From Theristus sp. LFF4_11 (lineage: Eukaryota; Nematoda; Chromadorea; Monhysterida; Xyalidae), in contig JASANC010001457.1 in assembly GCA_030248135.1 (NCBI GenBank), positions 1-64,000 of the forward strand: a stretch of 64,000 bases of DNA, given 5' to 3'. Under the pieces are notes generated by a model. It made no database searches and was not told the DNA's origin. It worked only from the letters and a program-made list of their open reading frames with translations. Positions 48,601 through 62,800 of the stretch are shown here, piece after piece. A program made the translations under genes and the position numbers. Numbering within the stretch: position 1 is the first letter of the stretch; every line of letters starts with the position of its first letter.

Positions 48601-51600
48601 TAAAAGGAAAAACCAAAGTAGTGTTAGAATTATACGATGTTACAATGTTCAGCAGTTTTTTAAAGCCAGATCGAAACTTCCGAAAATACCATGTCGACAA
48701 TGGTCCTGAAACCTGCGCTTGGCAGGGGAATAAAACCCGTTTCCGGATTTCAAAACCCGTTTTCCGGATTTCAAAAAGGGCTTTTGCAAAAACTCTACTA
48801 CAACCACCATCCTACCGGGAGTGTTGTCGTGTGACTGTGCATGCGCCTGCACGGACGTTGACTGCGGTGTGCGCGGTGTACCACCACCACCCCCACCGCC
48901 GCCACCTGGCGCGGTCTGACCAGTCGAGTGCGGCCCGAGTGGCGTATGCGTGGTCACTGGCGATGGCGGCAGTGGCGTGTTCACAGGCGTCGACATGACA
49001 CCAACTGACATCGGTTGCGCTGCCGGCGACGGCGTTGGCACCTGGCGTGTTAAAGTGACATGTGTCACGATATTGAGGTTACATGCCATTCAGCTGCATT
49101 CAGTCGCGTGCAGGCAATCTCAAGGTGGACTTTGGTGTATTGGAATTGTTTTAGGTGTCTATAAATTATCCCAAAAACAGAGGTTCAATCCGCACTGAAG
49201 GAGACAGCTGCAGTCTGAAATCATAGTCTAGACAACCGAAACGGAACAGGCTCCACAGTGTTTGCGTTGGATTGAGGAGTCACAAAAACGGGCGTGCGTA
49301 CAGCATGTTTCCTTAAACCTGTCACTTGTTTTTCGCAGAATACAGAGCTCGTGAACAGTGTGTGATTTCATGCAAACACCCGACACATTCCTCAATCGTA
49401 CTGCAACTCAATTCAACGTTTCGGATGCTCTCGATTCTGCGAACGAAAAAGCGTGACCGCTTTGCACAGAGAGCGTTTACCTGTAGATTCGAGAGCGGTC
49501 CGGCGGCAGCCGGCGAGTAGCTCGGCGCCACTGACGGCGGCTGCGCGAGCGGCGTGTGCGCGATGTCGTCCATGTGCGCCTGTGTGCCGGCGCATGTGAA
49601 CGCACCTGCTCGCAAGTGAACCTCATTGAATGCGTGACAATGCTCGCACACCAGCACAGTTTACGGTGAGGTTTCTAGCCACGGTTAACCCGTGAAACGC
49701 GTGCAGAGAACGCCGTCTAGTTTTGTCTGTTTGCACCCCTCGGCGGAGCTCGATGCCGCTTGAACGCACAATTTTTTCAGTGATTTGGTTTTCCCCAGAA
49801 ACACCAATAACGGGCGTGCAAGCGGGTGACGCAGCGCACACGACGTACCGCTGTCGATGGTCGGTCGCTCCGGTACGTAGACGGGCGCTTTGCTGCCGCC
49901 ACCGGCTGTGTCCACTTGAGCGACGTGCGCGAAGCGTTGGCAAAACGCGTGCAAGCCGTTGCAGTGCCAGCGGAATGCCGCTGACGTTTGCGTTGGCTCT
50001 GTCTGTTGCTGTTGTTGTTGACGACGCCCACTCGCCACTTCTTGCACTTTGACTGACGCGTCACGCACCGCCAACCACCGACCGTCGCGAAGCACCTGCG
50101 CGTGCGCCAGTTTTTCTCACGACCCAAGAAATTCGATTAGAGTTGGGCATTTTTCTATTTTAGTCGGGTATTTATCTACGACCTAAGAATAAATACCCGA
50201 GACCACCCACGCATAACGGCTTTTTTCCAGTTGTTTGTTTTTTGTTCGTCTGAAAAAATGCGTCGGTGTGGTGGTGGTGCACCGTGGCGGCGCTGTCTCG
50301 GTGTGTGTGCCATGTCGTAGCACAATTTGTACCACAATGCGGGTCCCCGCCCGCACGAGCATGGTCCGAAGACTAAAATGACCAGAGACTTTCTCAGTTC
50401 GAAACCACACGTTTCCTCTCAGTTCGATTTTAATTTTTGATAGTTTCTCATTATTTCCGTTGTTCACGCGGGTTTACAAGGAAAACCGGCCGTTTTCCAG
50501 AATTCCAATCAACCGCGCGTCACCTAGCGCAGCGTTGCACAACGAACGCACCTGTATCTCGAGCACGATCGCCTGTCTGTATACGAGCCGGAGCGTGTGC
50601 TCGCCAAGCATCGTCACCGACGCCCAGAGGGTCGCGTGCGGACACTGCAGGCGTGGCGGCTCGCATGCCGCGTTGAACGGAGGCACCTGAACCTGCTCAC
50701 AAACAAAACAATAACCGTACAGTGATGTGAGTGGCGATGCGACGTTGGTCTCCGTGCGCCAACGTGAATGGTGATGTAGATTTAGCGACGGCAGGAAACC
50801 GGCTTTTACGCGCCGATAAAGACCGACATTTACTGATTTTTGTGGTACGGTTGTTACAAGCATAATCCGTTGCGTCCTACGTCACGTGCCACGTGTTCAC
50901 GTGACTTGCCTGTCTGTAGGGCTGGGTCGAATAAATAAACGTTTTTATACCAAGGTTGACAATTTTATATTTTGATTTACAGTACTACTGATTTGATTAA
51001 AATGTAAAATTTCCAAATTTAGTCTTGACTGAAATTTTATTCTGCTCGCGCAGTCGATTTTTTAGCCAAATTGATCCAAGATACGAGCAATTATAACAGA
51101 ATTTTGGAAAAATATCATTGCATCCGAGAAGCTGTTTTTACAAAAAAACGAAAACTGTGTGGGCTTGTTTTGTTGCAGACAAAAACAATCACAGCATGGT
51201 CATTTCAACTTATGAACAACCGTTTCAGCAGAGGATGAATGCAATAGGAAATTTTGGCAGCCCTCCTGTCTGAGCCATTTCATCTTCTGATAATTCAGAA
51301 TAAAGTTCTTCATGTTGGTTTGACATTATGCAATGTTGTCGTTCTTTAACTGACTTCTACTGCAGTTTAGGGCACACCAAAGCGGAACTAACCAAGCAAA
51401 AGCATTTTACCTGTCGGCCGGGCGGGCACAGCGCGCAGTGCGGGATCGGCGTCGCACGCGTCAGCTGTGCAACGGCCGTCAACGGAGCGCTGGTGATGTG
51501 CAACGTGTGCAACAGTTGCACCAGTTGATCGCCCGGCGACGACACGCTGCGATTCAACGACTGCTCGTACAGGCGTGCGTACGAGTCGTGCGGGTTGCAC

Positions 51601-53820
51601 TGAACGCGTGAGTCCTGAACGCAGACAGAAAGAGTGGGAGATCGCAAAAACTGGTGACGCACGCTGCGCATGTCATGGACGCCGGCATGTTGGTTTTATT
51701 TTGGGTTTGTTCTTTTTTAAACTAAAAAACCGCTCACTGAAATCACAGTGTTTTTCTGTCGACTGCTCAATTTCGGGCAGTCGAATGGTCTCAGGGACTT
51801 GCTGTGTAATTGGTGTTTTGTTTTCGGATGTGATTTGCTTACAATCCTCACATTGTCCTTTTGCGTTTGTCACAGATTCCACTTGAACGAACAAGAATTT
51901 TCAACGAGACATCAGAGCTTCTCACTTTTTTCAAAAAAGTGGATGGATGGGGAAGGGGTACAAACACAAATGATAGAAAAAAAACCATCGAACGAAAAAC
52001 ATTCTGGTCACGGGCCAACCTGAACGCCAAAAGCGAGCCGATAACTGCCATTGTCAGAGTTGTTGTTGCTCTCAGTGTTGTCATTCACAGCAGCAGCACT
52101 AGCACCAACAGCAACGGGATTTTGCTGGTGCCATTCAATGGAAACGGTGTACTCAAACTGTGCACCGTACGCCAGACGCAGTGAAACGTATTTGTACTCG
52201 ACTAACTGAAATTCCAACCGTTCACTGTTTTTGATGTCACACAAGAACAAGCGCAGTAGGATCCCTGTCTGTCGTCGTGGGGTCGCCATGAACGGAGCGC
52301 TATACGCCATATTCATACGGGAACGTTACGTAATGATATTTCCTGCTTCATCTGTTGCTAACACATACCCAGTAATGTTGCACAGCTACAAGCAAACGCA
52401 CACGCACACACACACGATACTGCGTGTCATATATACGTGTGTATCACTGTTTGCGGCTGTGTCGTGCAACATTACATTGTTCACAAAACCAAATGCACTG
52501 TGTTCTCCTCAGACCAAGACCTTACTGTCGAACTCTAAATTTCAGGCTACCAACTGATTGGTTGGTGAGCAAACGTGCTGCATGCTTTCTGTGCAAGACA
52601 AGACTGCACCCCTCCACAGCAATGCGCCGCACAGAACGCACGCATCACGTGTGATGCTCACCAACGGAATCAGCGGATAGACTGCAACCTCGAATTCGAC
52701 TGTACCTTTACAAACGGGTGCATGCCGGCGCGCAGCGCGTGTCGCAACGGCCGGTACAGCGCGTGCACGGCGCTGATCTGCGCCACGATCCGGCACGTCT
52801 CCGACACGGCGGCGTCGATTTGCGCGGCGCAATTCGCCGTGAACTCGCGCACGATTGAAGGATGCAGCAGGTTGCGGTGCGCTTCGTCAGCGTCCTCCTC
52901 CGCTCTCAGCAGACAGTCGAGCGTGTACACGGTTCGATTACGATCGTGCGTTCGCAGCGAGACGCGACACCGTTCGAGCGACTGCCGCGTGAACGCGTCG
53001 ACGAGCGCGCGCAGCGAGGCGGACTCGCCGCACGCGGGTGTACGGTCGAACCTGGAACGGATGCTTTTTTGTTGTTGGAACAGCGGCAGAAGAGAAAGTT
53101 GAAGTTTGCAGATCAAGAGGTAGTTATTTGATAACTAGGTGGTCGATCTACACCGCCGAGAAACGAACACGATGTTTATGCATCAAAATACACGTAAGTA
53201 CATCTGGATCGCAATATCAATGCTCATTTCGACATCGTGTTCTCTCAATGACACATAAACCATCAGACTTGGCCGCGCGTTGCGTCACAGCAATTTCGAC
53301 CAACAACCGAACTAAACCATTAATGCTTTCTAGCAAAACAAATCCAAGGACGTGTAAGGGGGAAGGGGGGGGGGAGGGAAAGAGGAGGGGGAGGGTTGGT
53401 TTGGGGGGGGGCAAGGGGGGCGGGGGGGAGGCGGGAGAAGCGGAACGGGCGGGAGAGGGGGGGGGAAGAAAAGAAAACACAGGGTGGTGGTGGGTGTTGG
53501 GGGGGGGGGGTGGGCTCCGGCGGACAAGAAAAAAGAGGGGGCGACACAAAAAAAAGGCGGCGCCCAAGAAGGGAGGAGCGGAGGGGGAGGAAAAAAAGAA
53601 AGGGGGTAGGGGGGATCTATTTCATAAAAAAGACCCCCGGAGGGGGGGGGGGGGGCGGGAGGGGGAAGGGGAGAAAAGAGGAGGGGGGGGGGGACCGAGG
53701 GGGGGAAAAAACGCCCGGGGGGGAAGGAGCGGGGGAGCCGGGGGGGGGGCGAAAGGGGGGGGGGGGGGGGGGGGAGGGGGGGGGGGGAGACGGGGGGGGG
53801 GAAAAAAAAAAAAAAACCTA

Positions 53821-53855
<35 letters not shown>

Positions 53856-56800
53856 ACAAAAAGGGAGTATGGGGGGGGGTGGGTGTGGGAACCCCACGTA
53901 CTTTGCACGTGCATTTGGCGTGCCGTGGCACGCGTGTTATATTTTATGTGTTACGTGTGTTACATTTATGTTGCTAGTTGCGTGATGCGATGCTATGTTG
54001 TGTCTTCGGCAACATCGTTGCTCATGCTTTTGCCTGTGCTCTTGTCTGTTCTTTTCAGTGTGAGTCTGTGTGTGTCTGTGTCTCAAGTTGTAGTGGCAAG
54101 TAAAACGTTAAACCGTTGAAAAGAATCAACACATATTCTGGCATCCCAACGAGCAACGCGCGACCAACAGAATGGCGTCCGGCATGTTTCGACGAAACGC
54201 TGCGCTGCGCCGTTCCGCACTTGTCAACCAACTGGACAACTTGCCAGACTACTCAAAACTGCACGGACCAAATGACACTGACGCTCAGATTGACGCCGCA
54301 CTTCACAATGCGCGCTATTCGTTGATCAACAACATTCAGCGCATCAAGTCGTCAATCGGCCATCTGACGCAAATCGACACAAACTGGCAGAAATGGCTTT
54401 CTGAACTGCCACCCGAGCATTTCGCCGACGAAGAGACATTCTACGACCAGCACGCCACCAACGGCTACCTGCCAATCGTCCTCCAGGGGGAGGATATCGT
54501 CGTCACGCTGGAGACGAAACTTCTCGAAGTCAACAACAAACTGACGCCGGTGACTGTCTCTGCCGCTGCGTCACCTCCAGCGCCACCGACTACCACTGTC
54601 GCTGATTCGCCATCGTTGATCAGTGAGCCATCACGCGGAGCGCCGACGGCGGCCGATTCCGATCAAGGTGTTGGTTCAACAACGATTGCTGCGATGCCGA
54701 TCACCGCTGCTACGGGCACTGGTTCTGTCAGCGTGGTTGGCGACTCAACGGCTTCTGGTGTTGGCGCTTCGTTGCGGTCTGGTGTTGGCGACTCGATGGC
54801 GGCGGGTGCTGACCGTTCGCTGCTGTCTGGTGTTGGCGACTCGAAGGCGCCGGGTGCTGACCGTTCATGGCCGTCTGGTGTTGGCGACTCAACGACGTCC
54901 GCTGCGGGTACTGTATCGTCAAACATGATTGGTGCCGCCGGACTGACGGCAGAAATGCCAAATCAGGTGACTGTCAGTGACTATCAGGCAATTGCCAGTT
55001 CAGTGATTCCAGTGTCTGATTCTTTGAGTGTTTCTGTGCCAGTTTCTCAGTTTTGTGGTGCCTTTGTGCAGCCAAGTGTGGTTGCTCCACAGAGCATGCA
55101 GACAGTAGTGAGCTGTCAGCCGTACAGTAGTGGTGTAGGGGGTGTATCGTCTGGCCCTTTGCCGTCCCGGCCTGGTCTGCGGACTTCACCGTCCGGTGCT
55201 TTCGTCGGTATGCCCGTTGCCTGCGGTGCTGGTCCCGGTGCCCTCACCGGTGCCTTCACTGGTAGTTTAGCTACTAACGTTCCGGTATCCTACGGTGCCT
55301 TCACTAGTGGTTTAGCTACTAACGTCCCGGTATCCTACGGTGCCCTCACTAGTAGTTTAGCTACCAACCTCCCTGTGTCCCAAGGTGCTCCCACTACTAA
55401 CCACGGGTTTCGCAACGCAATGCTTGGTGCCCACACTATCGCAACTGGCCACCCGCCAGTGTCGTTGCCAACCGGGCCCCTGCCCGGAGTGTCTTATTTT
55501 CAGCAGCCACAGTTCAACGTCTACCCGCCGATGCAAACGACGAATCCTGCTCCGATGCTGCAATCAGCGTGCCTGAAGCTCCCGAAACTTCCACCGATCA
55601 CCTATGACGGTGACCCACTTCGATGGGCGGAATTCTGGGACCTTTTCTCCGTTTCGGTCGATCGTCAGCCGATTTCCGAAGTTGAAAAGTTTGCTTACTT
55701 GAAGGGCATGTTGACTGGCAAAGCTGCGGAAGCGATTTCAGGTATCTCGCCGTCAAACGGTACCTACGCGCAGGCGGTCGACGTCATTTATCGACGATTC
55801 GGTGATGTTGAGGTGGTCAAAGACGCGCTGTACTCTCAGCTACGATCGATACCGGTCGCGACTGACAAAGTGTCCGACATTCGTCGCGTTGCTGATACAG
55901 CCGATCGGGTCTTGCGTCAACTTCTGTGCTTGGGTGAAGACGTCGAAGGCGGCAGTCACCGTTCGCTCATCATCAAGTTGATCCAGGAGAAGCTCCCGAA
56001 GTCCGTGCTGATGGAAATGGAGTATCAGAAACCACTCACGGTTGCTTGGTCGCTTCAGTTGTTTCAGAATGCCTTGTCGAACATCGTAATGGTCAAAGAA
56101 CGAGTTGGTCGCATTGCTAATTCCGGCTCGACTGAAGGGGCGATGAAGAACAGCAAGGACCACAAGAAGTCCGAGACCAAGTCGAAGTCTGACAGACAAG
56201 GACTACCACCAACTCGCACTGATGTTTTCGCAGTGTCGAACAACAGCGACAACAAAAAAGCCGCCAAGAAATCAGCGAAGTCTTTTCAACCGAAGAAACG
56301 CAGCCGGCGTCCGTGCATTTTCTGCCAAGGCGATCATTTCGATGACCAGTGCACGAAGCTAACCACTGTCGGCGAGCGCAAAGGTTTCCTGCTGAGGGCC
56401 AAATTGTGTTTCAACTGTCTCAGTGACAAGCATTTCGCTAAGGATTGTCAGCAGACATTGAAGCCTTGCATCCATTGCGAGAAGCAGCATCGAAAGGCTT
56501 TGTGCCCGAAGAAACATCCGGACAAAGACAAAGGCAGTTCGAAATTGACGAAGACAGCCACTGTCGGGGTGGATCAACACGATGCGTGTTCTGACACAGC
56601 GTCAACAAAGGAAGTTACGGTGTCACACGCACATGTTCGCAACACGCCACTGAGGCGTGGCATCCTGATGATTGCAAACGCAAAGGTTGTCCCACCTAAG
56701 CACCCGGAGCGAACTATTTCGGCCAAAGTTTTCCTTGACTGCGGAAGCGAAAACTCGTTCATCACGAAGCGTTTTCGGAAACAACTTGGTTTGCCCATCA

Positions 56801-59800
56801 ACACGGAAGAAACGTTGTCTGTCTCAACATTCAACAGCGTTCGTACTAACTCGGTCAAAGTAGAGACCGTGTCGCTTACGTTGCAGACAAAAGAAAAGAC
56901 ATCAATGCTGATTGATGCTTACACAATCAACCGTATCACTTCGGCGCATAGTCGTCCAACGTTGTCACCGGAGGACGTGGAGTTCGTTGAGCGTATTCCA
57001 GTGAGTCGCTTTGCCGACGATCTACTGCACCATTCGGACAAGTTCGAGCCTGACATCCTTATCGGGTCGGACTACATTTGGGAATTGGTGTCGTTTGAAG
57101 ACCCAATTCGGTTGCCGTCTGGTCTGCTGCTGGTGTCCTCAAAACTTGGACTCTTGTTAGCCGGAAAAATGTCATCTGGCAAATCTCCTGTGTCGTTGAA
57201 CTGCGTCGTCACGCACGAGTCTGATGCGGCGCACGAGTCTGATGCTGATTTCGGTCTGAGTCCAGACGAAGAAGTTGCTTCTGATCCAGCAAAATTCTGG
57301 GACTTGGAAACCATCGGCATCACTGACTCGCCGTACATCTCGGACGATGAAATTGCAATGAAGAAGTTCAATGAAACCGTGAAATTCGTCGACGGTCGAT
57401 ATCAAGTTTGCTTTCCTTGGATCGACGATCAACCGGAGTTGAATGATAACCGAGGACTAGCATTGAATCGACTCAAATCTGTTGCCAAGAAGCTTAAGCG
57501 GGATCCGAAGCTGTTGGATCACTACTGCGAAATCTTGCGCAACCAGTTGAACAAGGGCATCATCGAAAAAGCACCGTCTGTGCCCGATGGACTTGTTCAT
57601 TATCTGCCACACCACTGTGTCACAAAGCTCGATAGCCGAACTACGAAGTACCGCCTGGTGTATGATGCTTCGGCCAAAGAGCACAAAAATGCTAGCAGTC
57701 TCAACGAATGCATGTACCGTGGTCCAGTTTTGTTGCCGGATTTATGCGGGCTGCTGATGAATTTCAGATTGCATCGCTTCGCAATCGTGGCAGATTTGGA
57801 GAAAGCTTTTCTGCAAATCGGAATTCAGCCGCATGATCGGGACTGCACCAGATTTCTTTGGTTCAACGACGACAAGAACCTCGACGTGCACAACAACGTG
57901 GTCGAATACAGATTCGCACGAGTCCCATTCGGAATCATCGCATCGCCGTTCCTGCTCGGTGCAACAGTGCTGAACTTGCTGCGCTCGCACCCGAACTCGC
58001 GCATTGCATTCCGAGTCGCCGATGGACTGTACGTCGACAACATAATATCAGGTGCTTCCGACATCGACTCGGCAGTGGAATTCTACCACGAGTCGAAAGA
58101 TATTTTTGAATCCGCGTCAATGAACCTCCGCGAGTTTGCAACGAATTCGTCTGAGCTCAGAGCAGAGTTCTCCGTTGAAGATGCCGTGAAGAATACGACG
58201 CTGAAGGTGCTCGGAGTCACTTGGAACACAGAAACTGACCGTCTTCATTTTCGTGGTCCGTCAACGACAGCGAAGGCACAAATCACAAAGCGTCATGTGC
58301 TCCATGTCACAGCATCGATCTACGATCCGCTCGGTTACATGTCTCCAGTCACGATTCAAGCCAAGATGCTTCTGCAAGAAATCTGGCGACAGGAATACGG
58401 CTGGGATGACATTATTGCCGACGAACTACAAGAAAACTGGGAGGCGGTTGAAACTGAACTGCAGCAACTATGCGAGGTGTCCATCGATCGATACATCGAA
58501 ACCACACCAAATTCAACGTTTGAGCTGCACTGCTTTGTCGACGCAAGCGCGAAGGCGTATGCAGCAGCCGTTTATCTGCGCGTTTCTTCAGACGATCGAC
58601 ACAAACCGTATCTTCTATTTGCGAAGAATCGTCTGGCACCAATGAAGCGCATCACGATGCCGCGAATGGAACTGTTAGCGATCGTCATCGGCACAAGGGC
58701 GCTGAACTTCGTCAAAGCACAGTTGCCGCTGAAGATAACTGCAACGTTCCTGTGGTCCGATTCGCAAGTGGCTCTCGGCTGGCTGACCACTGCAAAACCG
58801 CTCAGCGTATTCGTCAACAACCGCATCAAGAAAATCAAGGAATCGACAGCAACGTTTCGCTACGTTCCAACAAAAATGAATCCGGCCGACTGCGCAACCC
58901 GTCGTCTGTCAGTTGAGGAACTGAAGAATGATGGCAATCTGTGGTGGCAAGGCCCGGAATTTTTGAAGCACAGCGAAGAACGTTGGCCGTCTGACTTCCG
59001 CGAAATCACAGCAGAGTCGCAAGCTGACTTTGGATCAGAACTAAAAGGGAAAATCGAGATGACAGTAAACGCAGTGATCGAAAGAAACACAGAGCAACTG
59101 GTCGACGTGACTCGATTTTCGTCGTTCAACCGTCTACTTCGGACAACTGTCCTGGTTCTGCGATTCGTCAAACAGCAACTGGGCAAATACGCATCGAAGC
59201 TGCCGGTGCTGTCAAAAATCAAAGAACGGGGTCCGATCGACGCGAACGAAATCATGACGGCTCAAGGCGTGATGGATCGACAAGCTCAGCTGAATCATTT
59301 TCAAGACATTCGAGAAGCCATCCAGAAGTCGAAGCCGAACCAAGCTGTGCATCGTCTACGCTTGTTCATCGATGACTTCGATCTGATCCGATGTGCCGGC
59401 CGAATGGAAAACTCTGATCTTTCATCCACAGCTCGCACGCCTATTCTGCTGCCAAAAAACTCGTCGTACACGGATCTGCTGATCAACGACGTTCATCAGA
59501 AGAACAAATGCGCCGGCATTCAACAAACATTAGCCGCCGTGCGTGAGACACACTGGATAGTCGCTGGCCGTTCGCAAGTCAAGCGGATCCTCTCGAATTG
59601 CACTGAATGTCGACGAAGGAAAGGCGGACCATACGAACTCCCGACTATGCCTGCATTGCCTGAATCACGCGTGAAGAAGGCGCAACCGTTCGAAAACACC
59701 GGGTTGGACTACATGGGTCCACTGAATCTGAAACACGAACAGAAAGCCTGGATCTGTCTGTTCACCTGCCTGGTCGTGAGAGCGGTACACTTAGAACTGG

Positions 59801-62800
59801 TGCTCGACATGTCTGCAGCCACATTCATCAACGCACTTCGCCGCTTTATTGCCCGTCGCGGAAAGCCACGCTTCATTATTTCGGACAACGGACCACAGTT
59901 CGTGCTGACAAAGAAGACCTTGGACGTCACGTGGACGAACATATCACAACACGATGATGTCATCGATTACCTGTCAGGCGAACGAATCGTCTGGAAGATG
60001 ACAACTGCTTTCGCACCTTGGCAAGGCGGGGCATACGAGCGACTTGTCGGACTAGTCAAACAGTCGTTGAAGGGCGCGATCGGTCGAAAACTACTGTCAT
60101 TTGAGCAGCTGCAAACGACACTGACCGAAGTCGAGGCCGTCGTGAATTCACGTCCGATGACGTACATCTGCTCAGACATCGATTCCTTCGAAGTCCTGCG
60201 ACCAGCTGATTTTCTGACACCAAACCGTCACGCTGGTACCCTGCGCCTCAATGACAGCAATGATGTCAACGATCCTGATTACATTCTGCCGGACGACTCA
60301 ACCGCTGAGAAGCTACAGAAGGTTTGGAAGCAAACGCAAACCGAGCTGGATAGTTTCTGGTCGATCTGGCGCGAAAATTATTTGAAGAGTCTGCGTGAAG
60401 ACAGTCGAGTGGATCACCGACAGACACGGGTCGTCGTGAAGTCACCACCGCAAGTCGGAGACGTCGTACTGGTCCATGAGAAGAATTTGCCGCGGGGAGC
60501 GTGGAAAGTCGGCCGAGTAAACCGCGTCGTCTCGGATAAAGAGGCAGAAGTGCGCCTACCGAGTAAGCGACTGATAAATCGACCGTGGAATCTGCTGTAC
60601 CCCATCGAAGCCGGTAAGAAACAAAGTGACGCTGACGACGTCAAAGAACCTGTCAAGCACGAAACGACGGAAACGACTGCGAAGAGTGCACCTGCTGAAG
60701 AACCTCGTCGATCTGCTCGTTTGGCTGCAAAACGAATCAGCAGCAGCGACCGCACCGGCCGCTTCGACCTCTACTGACTAACCTTTCTTTTTCTCTCACT
60801 CCATCTTCATTTCCCACCTCCACACCAAACTTACCATCCATTTCCCTTAACCATTTTCTTTCACTGTGGGCAATGGGCATTGGCGTGTGCACCGGATGGT
60901 GAGGGCTGTGGGCCGTCCTGGGTCGGTCGAGGGCCGGGCTGCGTGCCCCGGGCCCCGCTGCTGTGCTGCGTGTGCAGTTCTTTTATAATCTCATGCTGTG
61001 TGTTTTGTGTCACACCATTTTTGCCATAATCTTTGGTCATTTTGTCGTTTATAATCGTATCACTTTCCGGGTGGGAGTGTGCTGAACCCCACATACTTTG
61101 CACGTGCATTTGGCGTGCCGTGGCACGCGTGTTACATTTTATGTGTTACGTGTGTTACATTTATGTTGCTAGTTGCGTGATGTGATGCTATGTTGTGTCT
61201 TCGGCAACATCGTTGCTCATGCTTTTGCCTGTGCTCTTGTCTGTTCTTTTCAGTGTGAGTGTGTATGTGTCCGTGTCTCAAGTTGTAGTGGCAAGTAAAA
61301 CGTTAAACCGTTGAAAAGAATCAACACATCAACTGTGCAAACAGCCAGCAAGCTTTCAGTATTGTTGTGCACAATACCTCGATGTAACGGTCGACTTTGT
61401 CGGCTCACCGGAGCCCAATGGCGGCAAATGGGAATACTGCGTTGTGATCACCGTGTAGGACGTGTGCACACAGCCGTCCGTGTTGCATGACAGTGTGATC
61501 ACCTGCAGGGTGACGGCCGGGTAGTCACAATATGAAAAGCTACAGTGTCATACTTATCCAATGTCATATTTCTTGAATTTCTGATGTTCAACGTCGACTT
61601 CGAACAAAACTTGCAGTAGAAATGCGTTTTTTTCTGTTGTTGGAGTCAACATTGCAACCGAAATCATCCCATGAACGCAAATTTTCCACGCAGCAGGAAT
61701 TTAGAGCTACCTGAACCGTTACGATTTTTACTGAAAACCTCTGGGGAGTCACCAATTAAAAAAACCCTGCGACCAACGACCAACCAACCAAATAGAACGA
61801 GCGTTCCCGCGTGAACTGCAGTGTCACGTGACCGATCGATTGCTTTTGCGCGCCGACTGCTTGGCTTGTTGCTTTCAGCTGTGCGATCAGCTCTGGGCGT
61901 CTGACGACGTCCACCGGCAGGCAGTGCGCGTTCTGCTCGATGTGCACGGTCAGCAGTTGAATGCTGCAAAAGTGTCACAATCAGACCCGTGCGAACCCAT
62001 CGTGTACCCTCGGCGGCTGGCCCGCAGGAAATTTCTCCGGCTGCGCTGTACACCGAGCTGCGCGCTACAACAACAAAACACACCAGCGCGCCGATGACAC
62101 AGTTCAGCGGGCTTGACCAGGCATGTTGCTCGCAGCTCGGCCAGCACCGGCTTGCAAGCCCGGCACCGGCCCCCGCTACTTGTGGCCTTTGCGGGCAGGA
62201 AAATGTTGCACCGACCCTCCATGTGCCGCATGCTTGCGGGCCCGGGCCGGAACCGAGGTATCCCACAGGTTCGTACGTGCTGCAGTCCCTCAAGTCATGG
62301 TGATTCTCTGAAACTTTCTTGCCACGTAACGCAATCCGGATTGAAGCAACCCGCTCCGCTCCGTTGTACACCACTCAACACGGGCTTTGGTGACAACTGG
62401 GACTGGGGGGCTGGGTCGTATCAGGCAATATTCTGCGTTTGTTACCCAAAGTTTTCCATCGGACTGACCGAATCCGCAGCGAGGCCGTGCGCAGCGCCTG
62501 GACGTCCGGTTTGGCAGCGTTCAATAGAACTTCGAAATCACGCAGTACGTTTTGAGCTGCAGAAAAATTACCACTAAATGAACGAGGAGGCTGATTGGTG
62601 GATTCTCTTGAAAACATTGAAAGACCTGACAAAAATAGAGCATTGTTGCTTGATACCCTCCCGTGTTTCGCAAAATGAAATGCACATGCGAAATGCAGAC
62701 ACCAAGTGCAACCGACCGGCACCGTGCGCCGCAGCGTGTTTCAAACGCGGCACGCCACACAGCAGTCGTCCAGCGCACGTGTTCACCGTGACGATCAGGC

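Larger units (their letters stand above)
53884..61328 (+). mobile_element. Full-length BEL/Pao LTR retrotransposon in MED14 intron
   Basis: Two LTRs, primer-site-like sequence, one intact gag-pol ORF and a purine run (GGGTGGGAG) just before the 3' LTR. It is inserted antisense to MED14 between the exons at 61378-61502 and 52706-53051, with its right end about 50 bp from an exon. No matching target duplication is visible: TCAAC follows the 3' LTR, but the left flank is the poly-G tract. Confidence 0.9.

Noticed and set aside
53038..53985. 315-codon Gly/Arg-rich frame (+) and overlapping Pro-rich frames (-)
   Set aside because: They arise from the poly-G tract; composition alone keeps the frames open and no domain is present.
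62113..62577. 154-codon plus-strand frame in the MED14 region
   Set aside because: Antisense shadow of MED14 exon and intron sequence.
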